A stretch of DNA of 64,000 nucleotides, taken from contig JACEVL010000159.1 in assembly GCA_020284085.1 (NCBI GenBank), forward strand, positions 1,801,231 through 1,865,230. The letters are read 5' to 3'. The notes beneath the pieces are model-generated. The model was not told the origin of the DNA and ran no database searches. It saw only the letters and a program-made list of their open reading frames with translations. The stretch comes from Aporrectodea caliginosa. Lineage: Eukaryota; Annelida; Clitellata; Crassiclitellata; Lumbricidae. This document shows, piece by piece, positions 52,921 to 64,000 of the stretch (position 1 is its first letter; each line of letters begins with the position of its first letter). The translations under genes were made by a program, and so were the position numbers.

Positions 52921-52950
52921 GGTGCAGAAATGGTAATCATTTCTGCACCC
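52919..52950. repeat. 13-bp perfect inverted repeat at the LINE-F 5' border
   Basis: GGGTGCAGAAATG, five bases, CATTTCTGCACCC. A second hairpin, AAAGTCAAATGG/CCATTTGACTTT, lies at about 49607-49644 beyond the other end of the LINE. Confidence 0.9.
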
Positions 52951-53300
<350 letters not shown>

Positions 53301-53391
53301 TAATGATTAGTAATTAAAACAATTTGACTTGTGTCATGGGGGCCCGTACAGTTCACTCTGCACAGGGCCAGCAATATAGGCTACTAGGGCC

Positions 53392-55535
53392 GGTGTAGTA
53401 GGCTGAATAGACTCCCCCTTTTAAACACTCCGGAGTCTATTTATCCCAGGATTTATTGACTCGTGGAGTTAATTCTTACCAGGAATAATTGACCGGTGAA
53501 GTGTATTGTTACTAGGACTAAAACACTCCTGTTGGTGAATAGACACTCCCGTGGAGTTAATTCTTCCTAGGACAAATTGAATGGGGGAGTTAATTCTTCC
53601 TAGGACAAATGGAATGGGGGAGTTAATTCTTCCTAGGATAAATTGACTGGGGAGTTAATTCTTCCTAGGATATATTGACTGAGGGGAGTTAATTCTTCCT
53701 AGGACAAATTGAGAGGGAGTTAATTCTTCGTAGGACAAATTTACCGGGGAGTTATTTCTTCCTAGGACAAATTGACTGGGGAGTTAATTCTTCCTAGGAC
53801 AAATTGACTGGGGAGTTAATTCTTCCTAGGACATAGTGACTGGGGAGTTAATTCTTCCTAGGACATACTGATTGGGGGAGTTAATTCTTCCTTGGACAAA
53901 TTGAATGGGGAATTAATTCTTCCTTGGACAAATTGAATGGGGGAGATAATTCTTCCTAGGACATATTGACTGGGGGAGTTGATTCCTCCTGGGACCAAAT
54001 GACTTGCGGAGCTGATTCTTCCTATAGGACAAATTGAGTGGCGTAGTCTTAGATAAGAAGTGTCTTCGGTGTAGGACCAATTAACAACGAAGAAAACTCC
54101 TCCAAACTAAAACAGTCAAATACCGGCTGCACAGTGATAATGATAGTAGTAATGAGTCCCCCATTCAATTTGGGTAAACATTTAGAATCGGAGTGCGTAG
54201 GTTTCGTGGGTGTCTGTTAGGGTCAGGATTAGGCGTCGTGAGAGTCGGTTAGGGTAAGGTTAGGCGTCGTGAGAGTCGATTAGGGTCAGGGTTAGGGTTA
54301 GTGTCGTCATTAGAAAACAGTTATACCTTCCTCGCAGCATGCCAAAAGATACTGTGAAACGCCAGTAAACTTACGCATCCCGATACTAAATATTCGCCTC
54401 AATTTGTCCTAGGAAGAATCAACTCCCTCAGTCAATTTGTCCTAGGAAGAATCAACTCCTCAAGTCATTTGGTCCCAGGAAGAATCAACTCCCTCAGTCA
54501 ATTTGTCCTAGGAAGAATCAACTCCACAAGTCATTTGGTCCTAGGTAGAATTAACTCCCCAAGTCAATATGTCTTAGGAAGAATTAACTCCCCAGTCAAT
54601 TTGTCCTAGGAAGAATTAACTCCCCAGTCAATATGTCCTAGGAAGAATTAACTCCCCCATTCAATTTGTCCTAGGTAGAATTAACTCCCCAAGTCAATAT
54701 GTCTTAGGAAGAATTAACTCCCTCATTCAATTTGTTCTAGGAAGAATTAACTCCCCAGTCAATATGTCCTAGGAAGAATTAACTCCCCATTCAATTTGTC
54801 CTAGGAAGAATTAACTCCCCCAGTCAATTTGTCCTAGGTAGAATTAACTCCCCAAGTCAATATGTCCTAGGAAGAATTAACTCCCTCATTCAATTTGTCC
54901 TAGGAAGAATTAACTCCCCAAGTCAATATGTCCTAGGAAGAATTAACTCCCCATTCAATTTGTCCTAGGAAGAATTAACTCTCCCAGTCAATTTGTCCTA
55001 GGTAGAATTAACTCCCCAAGTCAATATGTCCTAGGAAGAATTAACTCCCTCATTCAATTAGTCCTAGGAAGAATTAACTCCCCAGTCAATTTGTCCTAGG
55101 TAGAATTAACTCCCCAGTCAATATGTCCTAGGAAGAATTAACTCCCTCATTCAATTTGTCCTAGGAAGAATTAACTCCCCAGTCAATTTGTCCTAGGAAG
55201 AATTAACTCCCCAGTCAATATGTCCTTAGGAAGAATTAACTCCCAGTCAATTTGTCCTAGAAAAAATTAACTCCCCAGTCAATATGTCCTAGGAAGAATT
55301 AACTCCCCAGTCAATATGTACTAGGAAGAATTAACTCCGCCAGTCAATTTGTCCTTGGAAGAATCAACTCCACAAGTCATTTGGTCCGATCTGAAACGAA
55401 AACACTCTTGGAGTGTTTATTCGCTGGGTGGAGTGTTTTTGTCCTAGTATGGATTAACTCTAGAGTCATTATAGACTAGGATAAAAACAATCCCGGAGTC
55501 TTTTTGTACGGGGAGTGCATTCACCCTCCTACACC
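53392..55535. mobile_element. foldback element FB1 (minisatellite arms)
   Basis: Ends GGTGTAGTAGGCTGAATAGA and its approximate complement (TCACCCTCCTACACC). The left arm (about 53440-54050) is a tandem array of a roughly 32-bp unit containing AGGACAAATTGACTGGGG and GAGTTAATTCTTCCT. The right arm (about 54390-55390) is the same unit in the opposite orientation, with more copies. The arms enclose a unique core of about 340 bp with TTAGGG-like repeats. Outer segments are degenerate versions of the same unit. No transposase. This is the architecture of foldback elements known from Drosophila (FB) and sea urchin (TU). Confidence 0.88.
54055..54390. other. FB1 unique core with TTAGGG-like repeats
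   Basis: Shared with FB2 (58345-58618 plus 60099-60215). It has a tandem of about 30 bp (GTCGGTTAGGGTCAGG, GCGTCGTGAGA) and AGGGTTAGGGTTAGTG. No ORF of note. This is the only non-array DNA of the element. Confidence 0.8.
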
Positions 55536-57328
55536 GGTGTAGTAGGCTGAATAGACTTCCCCTTTTAAACACTCCGGGGTCTGTTTATCCCAGGATTTAT
55601 TGACTCTTGGAGTTAATTCTTACTAGGAATAATTGACCGGTGGAGTGTATTGTTTTTATAGAACTAAAACACTCCTGTTGGTGAATAGACACTCCAGTGG
55701 AGTTGATTCTTCCTAGGACAAATTGACTGGGGGAGTTAATTCTTCCTAGGACAAATTGACTGGGGGAGTTGATTCTTCCTAGGACATATTGCTTGGGGTA
55801 GTTAATTCTTCCTAGAAACAAATTGACTGAGGGAGTTAATTCTTCCTAGGACAAATTGACTGGGTTAGTTAATTCTTCCTAGAACATATTGACTGGGGGA
55901 GTTGATTCTTCCTAGAACATATTGACTGGAGGAGTTGATTCTTCCTAGGACATATTGACTGGGGAGTTAATTCTTCCTAGAAACAAATTGACTGGGGAGT
56001 TAATTCTTCCTAGAAACAAATTGACTGGGGGAGTTAATTCTTCCTAGAAACAAATTGACTGGGGAGTTAATTCTTCCTAGGACAAATTGACTGGGGGGAG
56101 GTTGATTCTTCCTAGGACCAAATGGCTTGTGGAGTTGATTCTTCCTAAGACAAATTGACTGGGGAGTTAATTCTTCCTAGGACATATTGACTGGGAGTTA
56201 ATTCTTCCTAGGACAAATTGACTGGGGGAGTTAATTCTTCCTAGGAACAAATTGACTGCGGGGAGAGTTGATTCTTCCTGGGACCAAATGACTTGTGGAG
56301 TTGATTCTTCCTAGGACAAATTGACTGGGTTGAGTTAATTCTTCCTAGAACATATTGACTGGGGAGTTTATTCTTCCTAGGACATATTGACTGGGGGAGT
56401 TAATTCTACCTAGGACATATTGACTGGGGAGTTAATTCTTAATTCCTAGGGCAAATTGAATGGGGAGTTAATTCTTCCTAGGACATATTGACTGGGGGAG
56501 TTAATTCTTCCTGGGACCAAATGACATGTGAGGTTAATTCTTCCTAGGACAAATTGAATGGGTCAGTTGATTCTTCCGAGGACAAATTGAATGGGTTAGT
56601 TAATTCTTCCTAGAACATATTGACTGGGGAGTTGATTCTTCCTAGAACATATTGACTGGGGAGTTGATTCTTCCTAGGACATATTGACTGGGGGAGTTAA
56701 TTCTTCCTAGAAACAAATTGACTGGGGGAGTTAATTCTTCCTAGAAACAAATTGACTGGGGGAGTTAATTCTTCCTAGAAACAAATTGACTGGGGGAGTT
56801 AATTCTTCCTAGGACAAATTGACTGGGGGAGTTGATTCTTCCTAGGACCAAATGGCTTGTGGAGTTGATTCTTCCTAGGACAAATTGACTGGGGAGTTAA
56901 TTCTTCCTAGGACATATTGACTGGGGAGTTAATTCTTCCTAGGACAAATTGACTGGGGGAGTTAATTCTTCCTAGGACAAATTGACTGCGGGAGTTGATT
57001 CTTCCTGGGACCAAATGACTTGTGGAGTTGATTCTTCCTAGGACATATTGACTGGGTTAGTTAATTCTTCCTAGAACATATTGACTGGGGGAGTTTATTC
57101 TTCCTAGGACATATTGACTGGGGGAGTTAATTCTACCTAGGACATATTGACTGGGGAGTTAATTCTTAATTCCTAGGGCAAATTGAATGGGGGAGTTAAT
57201 TCTTCCTAGGACATATTGACTGGGGGAGTTAATTCTTCCTGGGACCAAATGACATGTGAGGTTAATTCTTCCTAGGACAAATTGAATGGGTCAGTTGATT
57301 CTTCCGAGGACAAATTGAATGGGGGAGT

Positions 57329-58287
57329 CAGTGTGATTCTCGTTGACGATAACGATGACGAAAATGTTCGTTAACGAAAATAAAATGATTTCGTTAGCGA
57401 TAACTAAAAAATATCTTTAACTATAACTATAACGAAAATAACAATAACGAAAATTCATCTTTATTTTCGTTAATACAAAAAATAAAAATAGGAAGTTAAA
57501 TATGGACCATTCGACATAAATGAGAACGAAAAATGCGCTATAAATAATAGCCTACATGTATGTTCGTCCCGGATTTTTCATGTGTGAATTAACCCAGTGG
57601 TAGTGCGGCACTTTATTATTAGTTGTTTGTAACATTTCTATTTCATTGCGATTGCGACCAAAGTTCACTAGCGCAATATCGCAAAATTAGTGGTCATAGT
57701 AATCTTGTAGTCAAAATGTCTCTGAAGATTTGAGCGGCTGCAAGTGTGGGAATGCTCTGTGGAGTCGTTTCAAGGTACGATCAGGTACGGTCTCAAAGAA
57801 AAGTTCGTCAGCGGTGTTTTCAAGTTCGTTAAGCATTAACGGTGTTGGTCAGTCGGTGTTAATAAGGGGAAGTCACGTGATTTTCCCGCTCTTTGTGTAT
57901 ATGTCAAAACATGAAAAATATGAAATTCTCTTCTACATTGACACAGGTATCATCATTAGTCAGCAAGTTCCAGTAACTTTAATTATTGATATTTTAATTA
58001 TGCACTTTGTCAGTTACTTTGGAAAGTGGTGTGTTCATGCTTCAAAGGCTTTCAAAGCTATGAGCAAATTGTGAAACAGCGTGTTAATGCGCACAATTTT
58101 GCTTATAGCCTTAATTATTGTAACTAAGGCCTAACTAAAATTAACTAAAATAAAAATCCATTAACTATAACTATAACTATAACTAAAAATATTACTAACT
58201 ATAACTATAACTATAACTAAAATTTAAAAACCATTAACTATAACTATAACTATAACTAAAATCAAATCTGTAAGGAGAATCACACTG
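57329..58287. mobile_element. hAT-like element in FB2
   Basis: Perfect 13-bp inverted ends CAGTGTGATTCTC and GAGAATCACACTG. GGGGGAGT lies directly left, and again one base beyond the right end, fitting an 8-bp hAT duplication. Both subterminal regions are rich in ATAACTATAACT/AACGATAACG repeats. A 114-codon frame (57730-58074) is not recognisable as transposase. Nonautonomous. Confidence 0.85.
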
Positions 58288-58618
58288 GGGGGGAGTTGAT
58301 TCTTTCTGGGACCAAATGACTTGTGGAGCTGATTCTTCCTAGGACAAATTGAATGGCGTAGTCTTAGATAAGAAGTATCTTCGGTGTAGGACCAATTAAC
58401 AACGAAGAAAACTCCTCCAAACGAAAACAGTCAAACACCGGCTGCACACAGTGCACAGTGATAATGATTGTAATAATGAGTCCTCCATTCAATTTGTGTA
58501 AACTTTTAGAATCGGAGTGCGTTGGTTTTGTGGGTGTCTGCTAGGGTCAGGGTTAAGCGTCCTGAGAGTCGGTTAGGGTCAGGTTAGGCGTCGTGAGAGT
58601 CGGTTAGGGTCAGGTTTA

Positions 58619-60098
58619 ATGGGCGTCCGCAGGGGGCGCATGTGCGCCCCCTGGATTTTGCACATATTTGCAGAGAAATTTTGATTATTTTGGTTATTAC
58701 AACACGATTTTCAACTTGATTATCGAAAAAACACTAAATTCTTTGGGTAATTATTTAAACTTAACACATGAAGCATAAGATTAATTAGTAAGGACTGTAA
58801 GGTAGTAGTGTATCGACCGTTAAAATACGGCACGCTCTACAAGTTCCCGCTATATCTTTGTTTATGCGTATTTTTGAAATTTTAGCGTATATAGTTCTCT
58901 CTTGGTAATATGAAAATTCACATTGTCAAACCCGAGACGGCGAAGTGCTTTCACTCAGTCGTGTCGACTAATTGGTATCGTATTCCTTTTACCAGCGGCT
59001 CTTCTATAGCTGTTGTTTTTGGCCGATCGCTAAAGAGATAACAGGTCCGGTCCGGTGAACCGCGTAGTCAGGACGTTATATATATAAATATATATATATA
59101 CAAATATATATACAAATATATATTTAAACATCTATAATTGACACTGGCTGGAGCGACAGTCTCTGACTAAGTAATCAGCTTCTTCCCTTAGACACCAGCT
59201 AACACACGTTCTGACAGACTTTTTAAACATACCGCACTAGCTTCGGAACCAGTCCAAAGCCTGGATGAAGGAGACAGTATACGAATCTATTGATCTTTGG
59301 TGTCGCACGGGTCGTTAAACCTGGGGCAATAATAGTCCCAGGCAGTGTTTTTTGTCTAGAAAAAAATGCTCCGGAACTCAACAAATTCAGAACAATCATA
59401 GGGGTATATTTTATGCTAATATTTCTGTTTCATTATATCAGTATCAATAAACACTGACATTAAATTAAAGTATCTAAATAATTTTATATAATTTTTATTA
59501 AAATTTTTAATTAACTAAATAATTTCTTAATGGCTGAAAACGGTACCGGAACGCCGTTTCGGACCGTTCCTGCTGAAAAAACACTGCATGGTCATGATGG
59601 TCCCAGGTTAAACTTAAACCTCTACTACTACGCTTTGCGAGTCAGTCGGGCAGTATTACAGGAACGTAGAAGACGAACACTAAGTCTTCTGAGTAGGACA
59701 ATTTCGTAGGAACTGTGAAGGTCTACTGCTTTGAGGGTAGCAAAACTTGGTAGGAACGGAACAGAAATTTCAGGCAACAAAGACAGATTCATAGATAGAG
59801 TGACAAATGAGTTTGGACAAGAACCCAAACGATTGCAGTTGTTATTTCAAGAATAAGGTAAGGTTTAAGTCATATAAAATTTTATTAGGCTATCATAGTT
59901 TTTTTAAATGAATGTTCCTGAATATTTTCGCATGTTGGGATCCGAGCCAGAGGATCGAGAGGTATAGCCAGCGCCGAGGGAGCGAGTGTCGAAGGTGGAG
60001 TGATCGGTTGCTTTCGACACACCCTATGTACCTATTTAGTCCCTGCGACAACTATTTGAAAGTTTGCGCCCCCTGGAAAAATTCCTGCGGACGCCCAT
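58619..60098. mobile_element. Mutator-like element in the FB2 core
   Basis: Inverted ends ATGGGCGTCCGCAGG and CCTGCGGACGCCCAT. Flanked by GTCAGGTTTA (58609-58618) and GTCAGGATTA (60099-60108). FB1 has a single GTCAGGGTTA at the same place, so a 10-bp duplication is supported by a natural empty site. Duplications of 9-11 bp are characteristic of Mutator-like elements. 1480 bp, no transposase recognised. A further insertion lies at 59343-59586. Confidence 0.8.
59343..59586. mobile_element. small hAT-like element nested in the Mutator-like element
   Basis: 244 bp with ends CAGTGTTTTTT and AAAAAACACTG. GTCCCAGG precedes it; the nearest right-hand copy is 13 bp away at 59600-59607, so the border is not clean. 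It lies inside a larger imperfect palindrome (TTAAACCTGGG ... CCCAGGTTAAAC). Confidence 0.6.
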
Positions 60099-60875
60099 GT
60101 CAGGATTATGGTTAGTGTCGTCATTAGAAAACATGGTACCTTCCTCGCAGCATGCCAAGAGATACTGTGAAACGCCAGTAAACTTACGCACCCCGATAGT
60201 AAATGTTCGCCTCAATTTGTCCTAGGAAGAATCAACTCCACAAGTCATTTGGTCCCATGCAGGAAGAATCAACTCCACAAGTCATTTGGACCCAAGAAGA
60301 ATCAACTCTCCCAGTCAATTAGTCCTAGGAAAAATTAACTCCCCCATTCAATTTGTCCTAGGAAGAATTAACTCCCAATCAATATGTCCTAGGAAGAATC
60401 AACTCCCCAGTCAATATGTCCTAGGAAGAATTAACTCCCCCAGTCAATTTATCCTAGTATGAATTGACTCCCCCAGTCAATATGTCTTAGGAAGAATCAA
60501 CTCCCCCATTCAATTTGTCCTAGGAAGAATTAACTCCCCAATCAATATGTCCTAGGAAGAACTAACGCCCCAGTCAATATGTCCTAGGAAGAATTAACTC
60601 CCCCAGTCAATTTATCCCAGTATGAATTGACTCCCCCAGTCAATATGTCTTAGGAAGAATCAACTCCCCCATTCAATTTGTCCTTGGAAGAATCAACTCC
60701 ACAAGTCATTTGATCCGATCTTAAACGAAAACACTCCCCTCCCAGAGTGTTTATTCGCTGGGTGGAGTTTTTTTGTCCTAGTATGGATTAACTCTGGAGT
60801 CATTATTAACTAGGATAAAAACACTCTCGGAGTCTTTTTGTCCAGGGAGCGCATTCAGCCTCCGACACCGACACT

Positions 60876-61800
60876 GCACCACCGACTGTAGCAGACAGGA
60901 AGCGTGTAGCGTTATCTTGCGATTCGTTGAATTCTCCGATGAATATGGTCCGATAGTTAAAGAGCGTTTGTTTGAAGTGTTTACCACCGGAGACACGTCT
61001 GCAGCTAATTTGTAAAAAATTATTTCTGCTTGTTTGGAGAATGGTCATCTTCAATGGTCGTGGCTTGTTTCACAAACTTATGACGGTGCAAGCAGCATGC
61101 GCGGTGCAGTTAGTGGTTTGCAGGCACGTATAGGTAAACGCTCACCAAGATCAATTTACAACTGGTGCTATGCGCACAGAATGAATTTGGTCATCGAGGG
61201 GCTTATCTCAAGTTGTACGCCAATTAGAAATGCTATTGGGATCTTAGAAGAACTGTATGATTGTGTTCTTTGGTGGCCATAAGAGACATGATTTTTTGTC
61301 GCATCTCAGAGGGAATATGCTCACACGAGAACATTGAAACGATATGGCAACAGCATGAGAACATGGCGTTCTGTGGAAGACGCAACACAAGTTGTTCTAT
61401 CGCGATACCGAGAACTGCAAAATTCGTTGCATATTTTGTCAGTGACGCAACAACAGTCACGGGGTTACAAGGTCTGCTTCGGCAACTTGATGACTGGCGA
61501 ATAATTATTTGCCTGCACGTCATAGATGACATTCTGCATATCACTGGGCCATGTTCTCGCATTTTTTCAGGCTATCTCAACTGACCTTACAGTAGCCGTC
61601 AACACGGTCATTACATGCAAGGCAACAATGCAACAGAGGAGATCCGACAAAACATATTTTGATGAAGTCTTCAAGCGTGCTACAGAGTTCGCTGGATCTC
61701 ATGGAATCGAACCTACCAGTTCTGAACAGCAGCGGCGCAAAATAAGACGGCGGTATGCTGATGGTTCATCGGACGCATCTGTTCAGCGGTCAAATGAGTC
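60876..61800 (+). pseudogene. hAT-like transposase remnant 2, 3' part
   Basis: Continues the frame broken at 49242: after the shared GCACCACC it reads TTDCSRQEACSVILRFVEFS, KERLFEVFTTGDTSAANL, a TAA, ISACLENGHLQWSWLVSQTY, DGASSMRGAVSGLQARIGKR and SIYNWCYAHRMNLVIEGLIS. After frameshifts come GGHKRHDFLSHLRGNML and a C-terminal part with TYFDEVFKRATEFAGSH. The DGASSMRG and CYAHRMNLV blocks are typical of the catalytic and insertion region of DUF4371/zinc-finger-MYM-like hAT transposases. The C-terminus runs into a MITE-like end at about 61801. Confidence 0.82.
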
Positions 61801-61930
61801 CAGGGGCGCAACCAGGGGGGTGCTGGGGGGGTCCTTGAGCACCCCCCAGAGTTAAAAATGTGACCCGCACAATTTGTCCAAATCCGATGAGTTTTTCTTT
61901 ATGTGGGGGGGGGGTGGGATGCAAGAATTA
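61801..61930. mobile_element. partial hAT-like MITE end
   Basis: CAGGGGCGCAACCAGGGGGG resembles the terminal repeat of hAT MITEs. GC-rich G-runs follow, then a (G)n tract at about 61903. I did not find a matching right end, so it may be truncated. Confidence 0.4.
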
Positions 61931-62640
61931 CTACAGTTTACTAAGAATTCAACCAATGAGAGAACTCTTCAAAATAATAAAACTCCAGGGTTCGCCGACA
62001 AACAGAAGCTGACGGAAATTTCTCTGCACACTTTTTGAGAGTTTATGCCAGATCTTGACAAATTCATGTCGGCATGTCCAAAAATGCAACATATATGACG
62101 TTGACAATTCAAAATGGTTTCATACAAATGACTGATCAACTAGTCATCGACGAAATACTCCAGACCATCATTCGGAAAACAAACCTTTTAGTGTAATAAT
62201 GGATGAAACGACAGATTCAAGCAAAAAACGCAGGTTGCAATCAGTATAAGATTACAGAAATTACGAGAATGGAATTGAGGAAGAGAATCTAATTGCCATG
62301 ATAGAAGCACAATCATCGACTGGAGAAGCACTCTTGGATATAATTCTTGATGTTCTGCAGCAATTGGGTTTGGATCTAAACAATCTGGTCTGTCAAGGAT
62401 ATGATGGTGGTTCAAACATGAGAGGTCCGAGGGGATTTTCAGGGCGTGCAAGCCTCAAGGTCGAATCAGAGGAAATGCCCAAAGCATTATAATTATACCT
62501 GGTGTTGGTCGCACAATCTACAGCTTGTGACGCGTCATGCAGCTACTGGCAATTCTGCTGCAGTTGATTGTTTCAACAAAATTAAAGAAGCTTATAGTTG
62601 TAGTTCATCTTCGTCTCAACGAAGTGGAATAATGGAACGA
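61931..62640 (+). pseudogene. hAT-like transposase remnant 3
   Basis: A second, distinct copy of the same class. It reads NGFIQMTDQLVIDEILQTII, FSVIMDETTDSSKKRRLQSV, ENLIAMIEAQSSTGEALLDI, LGLDLNNLVCQGYDGGSNMR and, after frameshifts, LYTWCWSHNLQLV and NKIKEAYSC. The MDETTDSS and QGYDGGSNM blocks identify it. Its sequence differs from remnant 2, so it is not a tandem duplicate. Multiple stops and shifts. Confidence 0.78.
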
Positions 62641-62869
62641 TATATCTACTAAAACAAGGGCTTCCTGTAGATGAAAGTCGAGTGGGAAAAGGTGAACAAA
62701 GAAGCATCGACCATGCTTCTCAATCAGAATTCTTTATAACTGAAACTGAGTCAAATGCAATTAGGCTTATAACCGAGAAAGCTAAGCTGGTTGAAAAGGA
62801 ACCTCGTTACCGACGTCTACTGTCTATAGGGCTAAGTGGCACTCGTTTTATAACCAGAACAAGAAACTT
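62641..62869. other. possible continuation of transposase remnant 3
   Basis: A short frame (DESRVGKGEQRSIDHASQSE) follows directly but shows no diagnostic block. It ends at the MITE insertion. Confidence 0.3.
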
Positions 62870-63049
62870 CAGTGGCGTAACGAAGGGTTTCAGAGTCCGG
62901 GGGCAAGAGTTGATGACTGCGTCCTTTTAAAATTTTCTTGTTGGCTTTTAATCGTTTATGTTTACTGTGTACCACCGAAAGCCAATTTTGCGCTCCCATG
63001 TGCTGCACCTGGGGGCTGTTGCCCCTCTGCCCCCTTCTTTACGCCACTG
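62870..63049. mobile_element. hAT MITE with exact 8-bp duplication
   Basis: 180 bp with ends CAGTGGCGTAACGAAGGG and CCTTCTTTACGCCACTG. AGAAACTT flanks both sides (62862-62869 and 63050-63057). A GC-rich inner part has GGGGGCTGTTGCCCC. No coding capacity. Confidence 0.95.
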
Positions 63050-63954
63050 AGAAACTTGTGTATTTTCCATAAAAAAACTTCCAGCAATTCAATCAGCGCT
63101 TACAGAAATGAACTTAGATTCTGTTGCTAAAAGCTTAGATGACAAGTCTCAATCAATAGTTTCAGTTGTGCATGTCATTCTCTGCCCAATTTCAAAATTG
63201 AGTCCGGCGCTTTAGAGTCCAGATCTAAATCTTGTGGATGCACATAGACACTGAATCTGTTCACATCCCAGATGGATAAACTTTGCTTGGAAGACTACAA
63301 GAAATTGTTGGCCAACACAAAAACTGTGTCTTCATTTCCTACACTTTCAGGAGTTGTAAGCACTGATGATATTGAAAGTTCATCTAGAGCAAAAAGGAAA
63401 ACGCTGTCTGCAAAATGCTTTAAATGAGTCGGTAACTACATGTATGCATGTAATAGGCTATGCCCATTTGGTCTGCCAGAGAACACAATAATCCAAATCT
63501 TCAACTTTGCGAATACTTTGAAATTTTTGACTTTCAAAGAACAACTGGCAGGTCTTTTCAACAACCCAGCCTTGGTGCTCTTTTGGTTCTTCAAAATGGA
63601 GAAATGACGGTAGAACTTCGCGAGTTTTGCGTACTCACCAGCATGACCTTAAAACTGTTGAGAGACAACTAGTCTAAGACTCCACAGTTACCGGCCGGGT
63701 TGCGTTCTGATCAATCATCTGAAGATTGTTAATTGGAACTAAATTAATTGTTTCGTTATACAAAAATTCAGCCATTGCTGCAGATATGCTGTTTCTTTTA
63801 AAATAACTCTGAATTTGTTATGCTGTTATTAGTCTGGGAATCTGGAAAAATAATTTCTTCTTGAAGTTTTCATGACTTTTTCGGTCAGTAACAGCTACCA
63901 AACAAGGGCCAAAAACGTGTTACATTTGATATCAACTGCTAAAAATGCGTTGGC
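63050..63954. other. unassigned coding-like remnant
   Basis: Plus-strand pieces such as ALTEMNLDSVAKSLDD, MDKLCLEDYKKLLANTKTV and LPENTIIQIFNFANTLKFL look protein-derived and continue on both sides of the MITE. I recognise no family. It may be the C-terminal end of the preceding transposase or another decayed element. Confidence 0.35.
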
Positions 63955-64000
63955 TTCTGGGGCTCCGCCCCAGACCCCGCTGGGGAGCTTACGACGCTCC
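63955..64000. mobile_element. GC-rich transposon-like end at the window edge
   Basis: GGGGCTCCGCCCC followed by GACCCCGCTGGGGAGC. Such nested short palindromes are common at DNA transposon ends in animals. Cut by the window border. Confidence 0.3.

Larger units (their letters stand above)
55536..60869. mobile_element. foldback element FB2, with nested insertions
   Basis: Begins GGTGTAGTAGGCTGAATAGA immediately after the ACACC end of FB1 and ends GCCTCCGACACC. The left arm (about 55600-57328 plus 58288-58340) holds roughly 50 copies of the 32-bp unit. The right arm (60216-60720) holds about 15 in reverse. A hAT-like element (57329-58287) sits in the left arm and a Mutator-like element (58619-60098) in the core. 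Larger-scale repetition inside the left arm (an Ala-like order of variants repeats near 55690-56580 and 56600-57320) points to block duplication. Confidence 0.88.

Noticed and set aside
53440..57330. CRISPR-like array of about 32-bp repeats
   Set aside because: Units are contiguous with no unique spacers, vary in length, and reverse direction between arms; this is a minisatellite in a foldback element in a eukaryotic setting.
59343..59607. GTCCCAGG as a clean 8-bp duplication of the small hAT-like element
   Set aside because: The right copy is 13 bp beyond the inverted end and is part of a surrounding palindrome.

Overview
The window looks like an intergenic, repeat-rich stretch of an AT-rich animal genome, probably a marine invertebrate. 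The reasons are several unrelated families of animal-type non-LTR retrotransposons (LINEs), two Ty3/gypsy-type LTR elements, hAT, piggyBac and Mutator-like terminal-repeat elements, tRNA-derived SINEs, long microsatellites, and no bacterial gene organisation. I cannot name the species. No intact host gene is certain. Host-like remnants are a RING-finger fragment of the IAP type (6153-6509), a fibrinogen-domain pseudogene (19866-20444) and a possible secreted cysteine-rich ORF (38391-38673).

1-8.4 kb: mostly unannotated AT-rich DNA with simple repeats, a RING pseudogene and a tRNA-SINE. 8.4-19.9 kb: one LINE copy (LINE-A) broken by successive insertions. A Ty3/gypsy element with an open 1619-codon Gag-Pol frame (minus strand) sits where the LINE's RT core should be. 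A terminal-inverted-repeat element with an 8-bp duplication (CGATTTAA) follows, and a piggyBac-like TTAA element filled with a BglII-type minisatellite lies in that duplication. A fibrinogen-domain pseudogene follows.

21.9-34.1 kb: a terminal-repeat element, LINE-B debris, then a very young LTR element (24310-32524; 4-bp duplication CTAT; two 1802-bp LTRs differing at about four positions by eye). It carries Gag and protease but no reverse transcriptase or integrase, has an ORF inside each LTR, and its 5' LTR holds a 227-bp MITE absent from the 3' LTR. After it come a small piggyBac MITE, another terminal-repeat element and a hAT-like transposase remnant.

34-46 kb: microsatellites, LINE fragments, a second tRNA-SINE, and a nearly full-length LINE (42304-45978) with a 15-bp duplication and an internal deletion. 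46-61.9 kb: a gap-free 395-bp inverted duplication, then a hAT-like transposase remnant split at GCACCACC by an 11.6-kb composite. That composite is a second hAT-type element carrying a two-ORF LINE and two adjacent foldback elements whose arms are oppositely oriented 32-bp minisatellite arrays. The second foldback contains further hAT-like and Mutator-like insertions. 61.9-64 kb: another transposase remnant, a hAT MITE with an exact 8-bp duplication, and unassigned sequence.

The genes do not form a pathway. Their relation is stratigraphic: insertions into insertions, several with an empty site visible elsewhere in the same window.
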